A stretch of DNA of 64,000 nucleotides from JANNUT01 sp046331425. Lineage in GTDB: Bacteria > Acidobacteriota > Polarisedimenticolia > J045. Made by a program: the position numbers and the translations under genes. This document shows, in pieces, positions 1 through 8,343 of this stretch (the stretch's first letter is position 1; each line of letters opens with the position of its first letter). Location: the NCBI GenBank assembly GCA_046331425.1, contig JAXLQU010000009.1:62001-126000 (forward strand). Direction: 5' to 3'. Below the pieces are notes generated by a model, which had not been told where the DNA came from, ran no database searches, and saw only the letters and a list, made by a program, of their open reading frames with translations.

Positions 1-1397
1 TCGGTCGTGTAGCGCAGGTAGGCGTTTCGCACCCGCTCCACGTATGCCAACGTGAACGAGCCTCGCGCACGCCCGTGGGTCAATGTCGACGCAATCTCGG
101 TGTCTTCCAGCAGCGGCATCACGATCGCAACGTTGTTGTCCCAACGCAGTGGATCTAGTCCGCGCTGGCGCGCCACCTCTTGCGCGTCGAGCACATGCCC
201 AAGACCCATATTGTGGGCCGCGATCACGAACTCCATGCGTTCCGAAGCAGGCACATCAGAGAGCTGATCGGCGATCCATTTCAGATGGCGCGCGGCCGCC
301 TGCACGTTCTGATTGGGATCGTAGGGGTCGGCAGCGCCAAACGCCTCGGCGGTTCGAGGCATCAGTTGCATCAAACCTGCAGCCCCACCCTCACCCTCAG
401 CGGCGGGATCGAAGCTACTCTCGATCTGTCCGATGGCCGCAAGCAGCCGCCAGTCGAGTCCATTGTGGTTAGCCGCCTGCCGAAAGATGTCGTCGAACGG
501 GGTCAGGTGCTCGTCGGGTATCGGTGGTGTCGGCATCCGCCGCACCACGCGCAAACGCAAAGGGTTCTCCAGGTATCGCCGTTCGATCTCACTCACCAAC
601 CCCGCACTGCGTGAGAGCGTCACGAATCGGTCGAGCTTCGCCTGCAGCTCGGGAGCATTCCCTCGCAACGCCCAATGCACTGGCTGTGCTTCACCCAGCG
701 GCGCACTGTGTTGCAAGCCCTGATACAGCGACGATTCCAATCGCGCCCGGGTCTCGTCCATCAGAACGAGCGGAAGTTTCCCCTCCGCCGCTTCCCGAAT
801 GAGGTCGGCGTCGTTGCGATCGGGAGGGATCGGCGAGATTGCAAGTCGGCCGCCGAGGCGGGCATTCCATTGCAACGCGAGGGTCTCCCACGAGGTGAAG
901 CGCCGGACGGAAACCGCCTTCCCGGAGAGCTCGGAGAACGAACGAATTTCGGCGGCATTGCGGCCGACCAGCATCGGGCGCGACTTCGAGAATGGGAGCG
1001 ACCAGCCCAGGCCTTCCATCGCGGGGATCGATCCGGCTCCCGCCACGGCGATGAGATCGATCGTGCCGCGGTTCAGATCGCGCAAGGCGCTGCTCAGTCG
1101 TTCGGTCGGGATGACCTCCACTCGAAGCCCCGCTGCCATCGCGAAGCGACGAGCCAGGTCGTAGGCGAATCCTTCAGGCTGCCCTGCCCGGTAGTGCAAG
1201 GACAAACCGTCCTCCGGGATCGCGACGCGCAACACACCGTCGGTCCGGATTTGCGGAAGATCGCGGACAGCGGCTGGCGAGAGGACCGCTACCGAGGATG
1301 GCGTCGAGCGTGCGCTCACGAGTGCAAACAGAGCCGCATCCAGCAGCAATGCAGCGCACACCGCCAAACCGACCCGCATGAATTTGAACCGCTTCAT
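1..1397 (-). CDS. mltF: MltF-like membrane-bound lytic murein transglycosylase (3' end outside window)
   Basis: Lytic transglycosylase that cleaves the MurNAc-GlcNAc bond of peptidoglycan in the periplasm. The frame is open to the left edge for about 465 residues, so the C-terminus is missing. Visible in order: an N-terminal signal/anchor helix (about residues 8-28), a family-3 extracellular solute-binding domain (about 45-270) and an SLT transglycosylase domain (from about 290). The SLT domain has the catalytic Glu in IGQIESSFDP (about E315), followed by GLMQLMP and an AAHNMG segment. This two-domain order is that of MltF. The start is uncertain: ATG at 1397 gives MKRFKF; an in-frame ATG at 1406 lies just after a GGGGCGAG stretch, and another lies at 1379. 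It reads in the same direction as proS, 150 bp downstream of it. Confidence 0.9.
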   Translation of the reverse strand, partial: MKRFKFMRVGLAVCAALLLDAALFALVSARSTPSSVAVLSPAAVRDLPQIRTDGVLRVAIPEDGLSLHYRAGQPEGFAYDLARRFAMAAGLRVEVIPTERLSSALRDLNRGTIDLIAVAGAGSIPAMEGLGWSLPFSKSRPMLVGRNAAEIRSFSELSGKAVSVRRFTSWETLALQWNARLGGRLAISPIPPDRNDADLIREAAEGKLPLVLMDETRARLESSLYQGLQHSAPLGEAQPVHWALRGNAPELQAKLDRFVTLSRSAGLVSEIERRYLENPLRLRVVRRMPTPPIPDEHLTPFDDIFRQAANHNGLDWRLLAAIGQIESSFDPAAEGEGGAAGLMQLMPRTAEAFGAADPYDPNQNVQAAARHLKWIADQLSDVPASERMEFVIAAHNMGLGHVLDAQEVARQRGLDPLRWDNNVAIVMPLLEDTEIASTLTHGRARGSFTLAYVERVRNAYLRYTT

Positions 1398-1457
1398 CGA
1401 TCCCATCTCGCCCCATTAGCTGCAAGCCTGGTGCCCGGTCGGAGTGTCCGGACCGAA

Positions 1458-1504
1458 CCCCCTGGGGACGAACCCGGGCCTTTATAACCCGGATCCTCAG
1501 GGGG
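1458..1504. repeat. Nested inverted repeat between proS and mltF
   Basis: A 7-bp outer arm pair (CCCCCTG at 1458-1464 with CAGGGGG at 1498-1504) encloses a 5-bp inner pair (CCGGG at 1474-1478 with CCCGG at 1488-1492). A related 11-mer occurs twice nearby in the form GGACCGAACCC (1450-1460) and GGGACGAACCC (1465-1475). There is no T-run on either side, so this is not a classical terminator. It could be an RNA structure in the proS 3' region or the mltF leader, or a protein-binding site. Confidence 0.35.
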
Positions 1505-1547
1505 AGCGATGACCGATCTGAAATGGAGTATGCGAGGTTGTAAGCCG

Positions 1548-3026
1548 CTAGTAGGCTCTTGCGAACCAGAAACGGCGCTCTGCCGGGGAACCGCAGCGCA
1601 CGCAGCAGCCGCTTTCGGGCGGTTCATCGAACGGGATGCAACGCACCGTTGCTTTGGTTGCCTCTTTGATGGCGTCCTCGCATTCGCCCGAACCGCAATG
1701 CAGGGCCCGCATGAAACCTCCAATTTCGGCCCCTGCCTCGAACTCCTCCCAGGTATCGAGCGTTCGCGTCGTGTTGGTTCGATGCGAAAGCGCGCGCTGA
1801 TAGAGAGCGGCCTGAATCTGGTCGAGTTGACCGAGAACCGAACCGGGCAGCCCGTCCCACGCCATCGGTGTCTTGGATCGGTCGAGTCGGGAGACGGCAA
1901 CCACCTGACGGGCCTCGACGTCGCGAGGGCCTAACTCGAGCCGCAGCGGAACCCCCTTGAGCTCCCACTCGGCGTATTTGAAGCCGGGGTTTACGTTGTC
2001 GCGCGCATCGATCACGGCAGCCAGTCCTGCGCTCTTCAATCCTGTCAACAGTTCGCTCGCGGCCGATGTGGTCACCGCACGCTGTTCGTCGTTTCGCCAG
2101 ATCGGGACGATCACTGCCTGAATCGGCGCGACTTTGGGAGGGATGATCAAGCCGTCATCGTCGCCGTGCGTCATCACCATGGCGCCTATCAGTCGCGTTG
2201 AAACGCCCCAGGAGGTGTTCCACGCAAACTCCCAGTCGCCTTCCGCAGTTTGAAACTTCAAATCGAAAGCGCGCGAGAAGTTCTGCCCGAGGTCATGTGA
2301 GGTGCCGGCCTGCAGCGCTCGACCATCCTGCATCATCGCCTCGATACAGTAAGTGGTCAGCGCCCCTGCAAACCGCTCTCGCGGCGTCTTCTCACCGGCC
2401 AGAACCGGCATCGCCATGTATTCCTCGGCAAAGGTGCGATAACACTCCAACATCTTTCGCACTTCGATCTTCGCTTCATCGTGTGTTGCGTGCGCCGTAT
2501 GTCCTTCTTGCCACAGAAACTCGGTGGTCCTCAGGAAAAGACGAGTGCGCATCTCCCAACGCACGATATTGGCCCACTGGTTGATCAGCAGCGGCAAGTC
2601 ACGCCAGGACTGAACCCACTTGGCAAACATCGCGTAGATGATCGTCTCCGACGTCGGTCGAACGATCAGTTCCTCTTCGAGCGCACTGTCGGCATCGGGA
2701 CGGATCGCGTTGATCCCCTTTTCGCCGGTCGCTTTCAGTCGAGTGTGGGTGACGATCGCCGCTTCTTTGGCGAATCCCTCGACATGCTCAGCCTCTTTGG
2801 CGAGAAATGACTTCGGAATCAGCAGAGGAAAATAGGCATTCTGATGTCCGGTGTCCTTGAACATCTTGTCAAGCACCCGCTGCATGTTCTCCCACAACGC
2901 ATAGCCGTGCGGGCGAATCACCATGCAACCGCGTACCGGAGAATAGTCGGCAAGCTGTGCCTTGGTGACGACATCGTTGTACCACTGGGCATAGTCGGTT
3001 GCCCGGGGGGTGATCTCCTTGGCCAC
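1548..3026 (-). CDS. proS: Prolyl-tRNA synthetase, archaeal/eukaryotic type (ProS type 3)
   Basis: Charges tRNA-Pro with proline in the cytoplasm. The 492-residue protein matches the archaeal/eukaryotic-type enzyme in length and start (MAKEITPRATDYAQWYND) and lacks the long editing insertion of the E. coli type. Class II motifs are visible: RPTSETIIYAMF, then the motif-2 segment WEMRTRLFLRTTEFLWQEGHTAHAT (given here as one element with key residues R and E), and a C-terminal zinc-type domain with CGSGEC and CCVRCG. It ends in Tyr (FARAY), as is common in this type. This type is found in a minority of bacterial phyla. The gene stands alone, 85 bp downstream of pcm in the same direction. Confidence 0.97.
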   Translation of the reverse strand: MAKEITPRATDYAQWYNDVVTKAQLADYSPVRGCMVIRPHGYALWENMQRVLDKMFKDTGHQNAYFPLLIPKSFLAKEAEHVEGFAKEAAIVTHTRLKATGEKGINAIRPDADSALEEELIVRPTSETIIYAMFAKWVQSWRDLPLLINQWANIVRWEMRTRLFLRTTEFLWQEGHTAHATHDEAKIEVRKMLECYRTFAEEYMAMPVLAGEKTPRERFAGALTTYCIEAMMQDGRALQAGTSHDLGQNFSRAFDLKFQTAEGDWEFAWNTSWGVSTRLIGAMVMTHGDDDGLIIPPKVAPIQAVIVPIWRNDEQRAVTTSAASELLTGLKSAGLAAVIDARDNVNPGFKYAEWELKGVPLRLELGPRDVEARQVVAVSRLDRSKTPMAWDGLPGSVLGQLDQIQAALYQRALSHRTNTTRTLDTWEEFEAGAEIGGFMRALHCGSGECEDAIKEATKATVRCIPFDEPPESGCCVRCGSPAERRFWFARAY

Positions 3027-3110
3027 GGCAATGTTCTCCTGACGAAAAGACGGTGAGTCTACCCTGCGGTCGGGCCGGTTTGCCGGGTGAACCCGCGGGA
3101 CGCGGTAGGT

Positions 3111-3761
3111 TCAGTGGCCGGCTGGATCGGCGCTGATCATCGGGACATAGCGAACAGCGCAATGCCGCGTGGTGCGCACAACACCGGAAAAGTCTTTCTC
3201 GACCACCACCAAGTACTGATCGATGTCGCCCACCGGGAGTACCAACCGCCCACCCGGGGCGAGTTGCTCGATCAATGCGGGCGGAATCTGCCGCGGCGCC
3301 GCGGCGGCGACGATCACGTCGTAGGGGGCGGCTGCGGGCCATCCCTTCGACCCATCGGTGAGGTGCACGAAGGCGTTCCTGTAGCCGAGGTCGCGCAGTG
3401 TGGCGCGGGCGCGATCGGCCAGTTCAGGCACGACCTCGACGCTATCGACTCGTTGGCAGATCTCGGCGAGCACCGCGGCTTGATACCCCGAGCCGGTACC
3501 GATATCGAGCGCATGTTTTCCAGGAGCCGGTTCGGCCAACTGCGTGCTGAGCGCGACGATGTATGGCTGGCTGATGGTTTGGCCCGACGACAGCGGGAGT
3601 GGATGGTCGCCATACGCCTGATCGATCAGCGTTTCGGCGACGAAACGATCCCGCGGCACCTTGCTCATCGCAGCCACGGTCAGCGGATCGGTGACGCCGC
3701 GGGCCACGATCTGATCCCGCACCATCTCCGCTCGATACTGAGATTGAAGCTCGCTTGGCAT
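3111..3761 (-). CDS. pcm: Protein-L-isoaspartate O-methyltransferase
   Basis: Repairs isoaspartyl residues in damaged proteins using S-adenosylmethionine. The 216-residue product has the PCMT fold: MVRDQIVARGV near the N-terminus, PRDRFV, the substrate segment PLPLSSGQTISQPYIVA, the SAM-binding motif DIGTGSGYQAAVLA, and PYDVIVAAAA before the final strand region. ATG at 3761 is preferred because AAGG lies 5-6 bases upstream and the family usually begins here. A longer in-frame reading to 3854 would add about 31 unrelated residues. It is divergent from mpl, with 188 bp between the two starts. Confidence 0.95.
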   Translation of the reverse strand: MPSELQSQYRAEMVRDQIVARGVTDPLTVAAMSKVPRDRFVAETLIDQAYGDHPLPLSSGQTISQPYIVALSTQLAEPAPGKHALDIGTGSGYQAAVLAEICQRVDSVEVVPELADRARATLRDLGYRNAFVHLTDGSKGWPAAAPYDVIVAAAAPRQIPPALIEQLAPGGRLVLPVGDIDQYLVVVEKDFSGVVRTTRHCAVRYVPMISADPAGH

Positions 3762-3949
3762 AGGTACCTTGCCGTCGTGAAGTAGCGGACCGCTCGTTCG
3801 AAGCCGTGGCGATCGTATCTGCAGCTGGGTCGGCCATGAACTGCAACCGATCATGCGCAGATCGTCGCACTTTCACCGATAATCCGCAGCCGTCACCTCG
3901 GGCGGTTGACAGCAGCGCGAGCACAAGGGTCCATCAGTGCGGAGGAGTC

Positions 3950-5377
3950 ATGGGTCGTTGGCCGGCAGACTGGCCTGAGAGCGTGCACCTGATCGGGGTC
4001 GGAGGGGTTGCCATGAGCGGCCTCGCGGCGGTGCTCGCGCAAGGAGGATCGCGCGTGCGTGGCTCCGATCGTGCGGTCTACCCGCCCGCATCGACGATGC
4101 TCGAGGCCGCGGGGATCGAGTTGCGGACACCGTTCGACGCCTCGCACCTGAGTCCTGCACCCGAGTTGGTGGTGGTCGGTAATGCGATCTCGCGTGGCAA
4201 CGTCGAGCTCGAACACGCACTGTCAGAAGGACTGGCCTTGACCTCGCTGCCCGAGGTGATCGAACGGCTGCTGGTGCCGCGGCGCCGCGTCACCGTCATC
4301 GCGGGCACGCACGGAAAGACCACCGCGACCAGCATGTCGGCTTGGTTGCATCATGCTGCGGGCCATGACCCCACGTTTCTGATCGGAGGTCAGCCGGGAA
4401 ACTTCGACGTCGGCGCGCGCCTCGGGCAGGGGCGAGACCTGATCCTGGAAGGGGACGAGTACGACTCTGCATTCTTCGACAAGGGACCGAAGTTCTTGCA
4501 CTACTGGCCGGAGATCGCGGTGCTTGGGCCGGTGGAATATGACCACGCCGATATCTACGCCGATCTTGCCGCCGTCGAGCGTGCTTTCTCGTTGTATCTC
4601 CGCCTGCTGCCCGACACCGGAACGCTGATCGTTCACGATCATCCCGGCGCGCTGGCGTTAGCGCGCGAAGCGCGCGCGCGAGTGATCGTCTGCGGGCTCT
4701 CCGACGAGGCCTCGATCGGCGCTCGTAATCGGGTCGACACTGACGATGGGCAGTCGTTCACACTCGTCAATGACAAACGCGAGGTGGGCAGAGTTCGCTT
4801 GGCGTTGGCCGGCGAACACAACGCCCGCAACGCACTCGGTGCGTTAGCCGCCGCGGCAGCGGCAGACATACCGCTCGAGCGCGGCATCGAGTTGCTGGCT
4901 GAATTCCGTGGCCCCAAACGCCGCCTCGAGAAACTCGCGGTTGTGGACGATGCGGTGCTCTACGATGACTTCGCACATCACCCAACGGCTGTCGATGAAA
5001 CACTGCGCACGTTGCGCCAACGCGTTCCGTCAGGCGGACGGTTGGTGGCGTGCTTGGAGCCGCGATCGAACACGATGGTTCGATCGGTCTGGGCACAGCG
5101 CCTGGAAGACGCCTTGAGTCAGGCCGATCTGGTGCTGCTGGGGCCGATCGATCGACCCGAACGCTTTCAATCAGGAGAAGCGCTCGATATTGCAGCACTC
5201 GTTCAGCGACTCCGTGCGCGCGGCCGCGACGCATACGGGCCACTGCCTCCGAGCGAGATCGCCGATGCGGTCAGCGCGAACCTTCGGCCGGGTGATCGCG
5301 TCGTGGTAATGAGCAACGGCGCCTTCGGCGGGCTGGCCCGCGAACTCGCGCGACGATTCGCGTTGCGGGCCGGCTGA
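3950..5377 (+). CDS. mpl: UDP-N-acetylmuramate:L-Ala-gamma-D-Glu-meso-DAP ligase (murein peptide ligase)
   Basis: Attaches recycled murein tripeptide directly to UDP-MurNAc in cytoplasmic peptidoglycan recycling. The 475-residue product has the three Mur-ligase domains: an N-terminal Rossmann domain with HLIGVGGVAMSGLA (about 14-27), a central ATPase with AGTHGKTTATSM (P-loop) and EGDEYDSAFFDKGPKF, and a C-terminal domain with DDFAHHPTAV and LEPRSNTM. The EGDEYDSAFFD and NTM segments separate Mpl from MurC. The start is fixed by GGAGGAG at 3941-3947. The stop overlaps the next start as TGATG, so the 5377 gene is probably co-translated. Confidence 0.95.
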   Translation: MGRWPADWPESVHLIGVGGVAMSGLAAVLAQGGSRVRGSDRAVYPPASTMLEAAGIELRTPFDASHLSPAPELVVVGNAISRGNVELEHALSEGLALTSLPEVIERLLVPRRRVTVIAGTHGKTTATSMSAWLHHAAGHDPTFLIGGQPGNFDVGARLGQGRDLILEGDEYDSAFFDKGPKFLHYWPEIAVLGPVEYDHADIYADLAAVERAFSLYLRLLPDTGTLIVHDHPGALALAREARARVIVCGLSDEASIGARNRVDTDDGQSFTLVNDKREVGRVRLALAGEHNARNALGALAAAAAADIPLERGIELLAEFRGPKRRLEKLAVVDDAVLYDDFAHHPTAVDETLRTLRQRVPSGGRLVACLEPRSNTMVRSVWAQRLEDALSQADLVLLGPIDRPERFQSGEALDIAALVQRLRARGRDAYGPLPPSEIADAVSANLRPGDRVVVMSNGAFGGLARELARRFALRAG

Positions 5378-6036
5378 TGCCAGTCAAGCGAGTCAGCGGC
5401 TTGTTCGCAATCGACGGCGGGCATGTCGACGAACTACTGGCCGCACTCGACTCCGCACTAGGGTCTGGTGCGCGGCGTGATCTGGTGCGCTTGGCCGAGC
5501 GCAATGAACTCCAGGCCGACGATGCATTGCGCGAGCTCGATGCGTTTCCGTCGCGCGAGTGTTCGGCGCTGAGCAGCGGACTCGGGCTGTCGATGTCGCG
5601 CTGTACCGCTGGGAGCGGTTGCCCCGTGGCTGACGAGTGCCCGCTGGTACACGGTGGCACGCCCGATCGCATCGGACAGTCGGCGCTGGCCTCGTTGGTG
5701 ATGTCGTTGCTGGAGCGCTGGCGAAAGTCCTACGCCGCGGCGCCGGTCCATGACCTCTCGGCGATGCGCGAGGCTGTCAGCCTAATGCTCGATCGTCGGG
5801 GGATCAACGCTGCGTCCGCTCCTCCACGCGCTCGAACCTCGCTGGCGATCTTGGATCTTGCGATCGGACGTGGTGGGCCGGTAGGGGCCGTATCGGCTGT
5901 GGTCACCGCCGCAGAAGTCGAACAGATCGCAGCGTTCTTGCCCCCGTCCAGCGGTCGCGGCGAGAGCACGCTGACCGCCGCCGAAGCGTGGCTGCGACTG
6001 GACGCTGCCGCAGAAGCAGCGCTCGTATCGCGCTGA
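5377..6036 (+). CDS. Unknown protein translationally coupled to mpl
   Basis: I do not recognise this 219-residue protein. It is soluble, with no signal peptide or membrane segment. Its first 60 residues are helical and rich in Leu, Asp and Arg. A cysteine group with spacing C-x5-C-x5-C (in CTAGSGCPVADEC, about residues 78-90) could bind a metal. The C-terminal half is Ala-rich and helical. Its ATG shares bases with the mpl stop (TGATG), so it is very likely made together with Mpl. A role in murein recycling is only suggested by that position. Confidence 0.8.
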   Translation: MPVKRVSGLFAIDGGHVDELLAALDSALGSGARRDLVRLAERNELQADDALRELDAFPSRECSALSSGLGLSMSRCTAGSGCPVADECPLVHGGTPDRIGQSALASLVMSLLERWRKSYAAAPVHDLSAMREAVSLMLDRRGINAASAPPRARTSLAILDLAIGRGGPVGAVSAVVTAAEVEQIAAFLPPSSGRGESTLTAAEAWLRLDAAAEAALVSR

Positions 6037-6089
6037 ACAGCGTGTCAACGAGGAATCTCGGCCCGTTTGGGTTCTGTCGTCGACACCGA

Positions 6090-8342
6090 TCAAGCGTTGA
6101 CGCGTCGCGGTTTCTTTCCGCTGGCTAGCCGGCTGGCCGCCGCCTGGATCGATTCGTCGGTCGGCATCACGACCGTCATTGCAGGGCCGAGCGGAACATA
6201 AGTATCTTCCGCCGCTACCAGCATCACCTTGACGGCGCTTCCAGCCCGCTCGGTGACTCCGGCGACGATGGCTTCTCCCAAGCCTCCCGCCCGGCGGCAC
6301 TCATCGACAACCAACAGCTTGCCCGTTGCTTTGGCATGTTCCGCGATCCAGTCATGATTGAGCGGGTTGAGCCAACGCAAATCCAAGACGCGCGCGTTGA
6401 TGCCTTGCTCTTCAGCGAGCCGACGGGTCGCGCGGAGCGACATATAAAGACCATTTCCATACGTTGCGATCGTGAGGTCCGTCGCTTGTCCGTTGTAGAC
6501 AGATCCTTCGCCGAGACCGATCGCTTGACCTTGTGGCGGGTATTCGGTTTGCCAGAGGCCGTCGCCTTCAGCGTAGAGATCCTTCGTCATGTACAGCGCG
6601 ATCGGCTCCAGGAAGACCACCACGCGACCATCGACCTGTGCCAGAGCCATGCAGGTGCGCAGCATTTTCACAGCGTCGTCACCGCGTGTCGGAACAGCGA
6701 TGATCAGTCCAGGGATGTCGCGCAGCACCGCCAGTGAGTTGTCATTGTGAAAGTGCCCACCAAACCCTTTTTGATAGGCCAGGCCAGCCATCCGGACTAC
6801 GCACGGATTTCGGAATTGATCGTTGCTGAAGAACTGCAAACTGCATGCTTCACTTCTGAGTTGGTCCTCGGCGTTGTGAACGTAGGCGAGGTACTGGATC
6901 TCCGGTATCGGCAAGAAACCGACATGCGCGGCGCCCAAGCCCAGTCCCAAGATCGTGGTTTCATCCAGGAGCGTGTTGAATACGCGTGCCGCGCCGAATC
7001 GGCCAAACAGGCCGGTCGTGACGTTGTAGACACCTCCCTTGCGGGCAACGTCCTCGCCAAACACCAATGAGTTCGGATACTTCTCGAGCATCTCGTGCAA
7101 ACCGCGATTGATCAGCACCGCCAGATGCTTGGCGCCAGACAACTCGGCCAGTGGCGCGGTGCCGTTGGGAACCGCCGCGACTCGGCACGCTTCGGTCGAG
7201 ACGTCCTCCGGAGACAGTGGCGACAGTGGCGCCATGACCGCCGCGACGGTGGTCAGCTTCGGTCGCCGAACCACATCCTCGGCAAGCTCCGCCACGCGTC
7301 GGCGAATCTCCTCATAACGATCCTTCAGCTCTGCGGCGGTCATCAGCCCGCTGTCGACGATTCGTCGTGCGGTGGCCAGCAATGGATCGCGCGCCTCGAC
7401 CGCTGCGATCTCCTCGAGCGAGTGATAGTTCGTCTCCACATCGCTGCCGGCATGGCCGGTCATTCGGATGGTACGCAGATGGAGAAACGTTGGTGTACGC
7501 GTCGTGCGGCAGTGCTCGACCGCTCGAGCCGCAGCCTCGTAGGCATCCGGGAGGTCGAGTCCATCGCCGAAGAAGTACTGCCAGCCGTAGCGTTGACGAA
7601 ACGTGTGCTCGATCCAACCCGGCGGCGTGTGCACGCTGATCCCAATGCCATTGTCCTCGCAGACGAAGAGCGCCGGGACCGGCACCTTCTGATAAGCGGC
7701 CCACGCAGCACTGTTGAATGCTCCCTGCGCAGCGCTGTGATTGACCGAGGCATCACCGAATGTGCACAACACGATGCTGTCGGCTGGAACCGGCAACGTC
7801 AGCTTCAGTTTTCGGGCGCGATCAATTGCGATTGCAGCACCGACCGCCTTGGGCAGGTGACTTGCGATCGTGCTCGTTTGAGGCGGAACCCATAGCGGCT
7901 TGCTGCCCCAGACCTTGTGACGGCCACCGGCAATCGGATCGTCGGCCGAGGCCGCCTGCGAGAGCAACGTGTCGAGGATCGGATCGATCCCAGGCACCTG
8001 CTTGCTACGCTGCATCATCAAGGCGCCGCTGCGATAGTGCAGGAAGGTTGGATCGGTGTGGCGCACCAATGCGCCGAGCACGGCATTCCCCTCGTGCCCG
8101 CTGCTGGCGATCGTGTAGTAGCCGGCGTCGCGAGAACGGAGTTCGCGCGCGATCAGATCGAGATGTCGGCAAGTCATCTGCGCGTCGGCGAGATCGAGTA
8201 ACTGTGCCCCCGTCAGTCTCGAACCTGGGCTGACCTCGGCCTCGGCCCGCAAGGGGGCCGGCGGAGGGGCGGCATGCGTCGCAAGGTCGAGGTACTTGAG
8301 CAGTTGTTGATCGATCGCCAGTGCACGGTTGAACACCGACAT
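6090..8342 (-). CDS. Thiamine-diphosphate 2-oxo acid dehydrogenase E1, fused alpha and beta subunits
   Basis: Decarboxylates a 2-oxo acid and transfers the acyl group to a lipoyl E2 partner. The 750-residue chain is an E1-alpha region (about 1-360) joined to an E1-beta region (about 390-745); in most bacteria these are separate. The alpha half has GHEGNAVLGAL, HYRSGA and the ThDP/Mg motif CTFGDASVN. The beta half has FGEDVARKGGVYNVT, ILGLGLGAAHVG, YVHNAEDQLR and VVDECRRAGGLGEAI. Substrate class (branched-chain 2-oxo acid, pyruvate or other) cannot be read from these motifs. It begins 1 bp after the stop of the acyl-CoA dehydrogenase gene, so the two form an operon. No E2 or E3 gene is in the window. 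Confidence 0.9.
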   Translation of the reverse strand: MSVFNRALAIDQQLLKYLDLATHAAPPPAPLRAEAEVSPGSRLTGAQLLDLADAQMTCRHLDLIARELRSRDAGYYTIASSGHEGNAVLGALVRHTDPTFLHYRSGALMMQRSKQVPGIDPILDTLLSQAASADDPIAGGRHKVWGSKPLWVPPQTSTIASHLPKAVGAAIAIDRARKLKLTLPVPADSIVLCTFGDASVNHSAAQGAFNSAAWAAYQKVPVPALFVCEDNGIGISVHTPPGWIEHTFRQRYGWQYFFGDGLDLPDAYEAAARAVEHCRTTRTPTFLHLRTIRMTGHAGSDVETNYHSLEEIAAVEARDPLLATARRIVDSGLMTAAELKDRYEEIRRRVAELAEDVVRRPKLTTVAAVMAPLSPLSPEDVSTEACRVAAVPNGTAPLAELSGAKHLAVLINRGLHEMLEKYPNSLVFGEDVARKGGVYNVTTGLFGRFGAARVFNTLLDETTILGLGLGAAHVGFLPIPEIQYLAYVHNAEDQLRSEACSLQFFSNDQFRNPCVVRMAGLAYQKGFGGHFHNDNSLAVLRDIPGLIIAVPTRGDDAVKMLRTCMALAQVDGRVVVFLEPIALYMTKDLYAEGDGLWQTEYPPQGQAIGLGEGSVYNGQATDLTIATYGNGLYMSLRATRRLAEEQGINARVLDLRWLNPLNHDWIAEHAKATGKLLVVDECRRAGGLGEAIVAGVTERAGSAVKVMLVAAEDTYVPLGPAMTVVMPTDESIQAAASRLASGKKPRRVNA

Positions 8343-8343
8343 A

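Noticed and set aside
1441..1504. tRNA gene candidate in the proS-mltF spacer (GGGTTCG-like segments on the minus strand)
   Set aside because: The stems do not fit a cloverleaf: the loop of the middle hairpin is 9 bases and there is no matching acceptor stem or D-arm.
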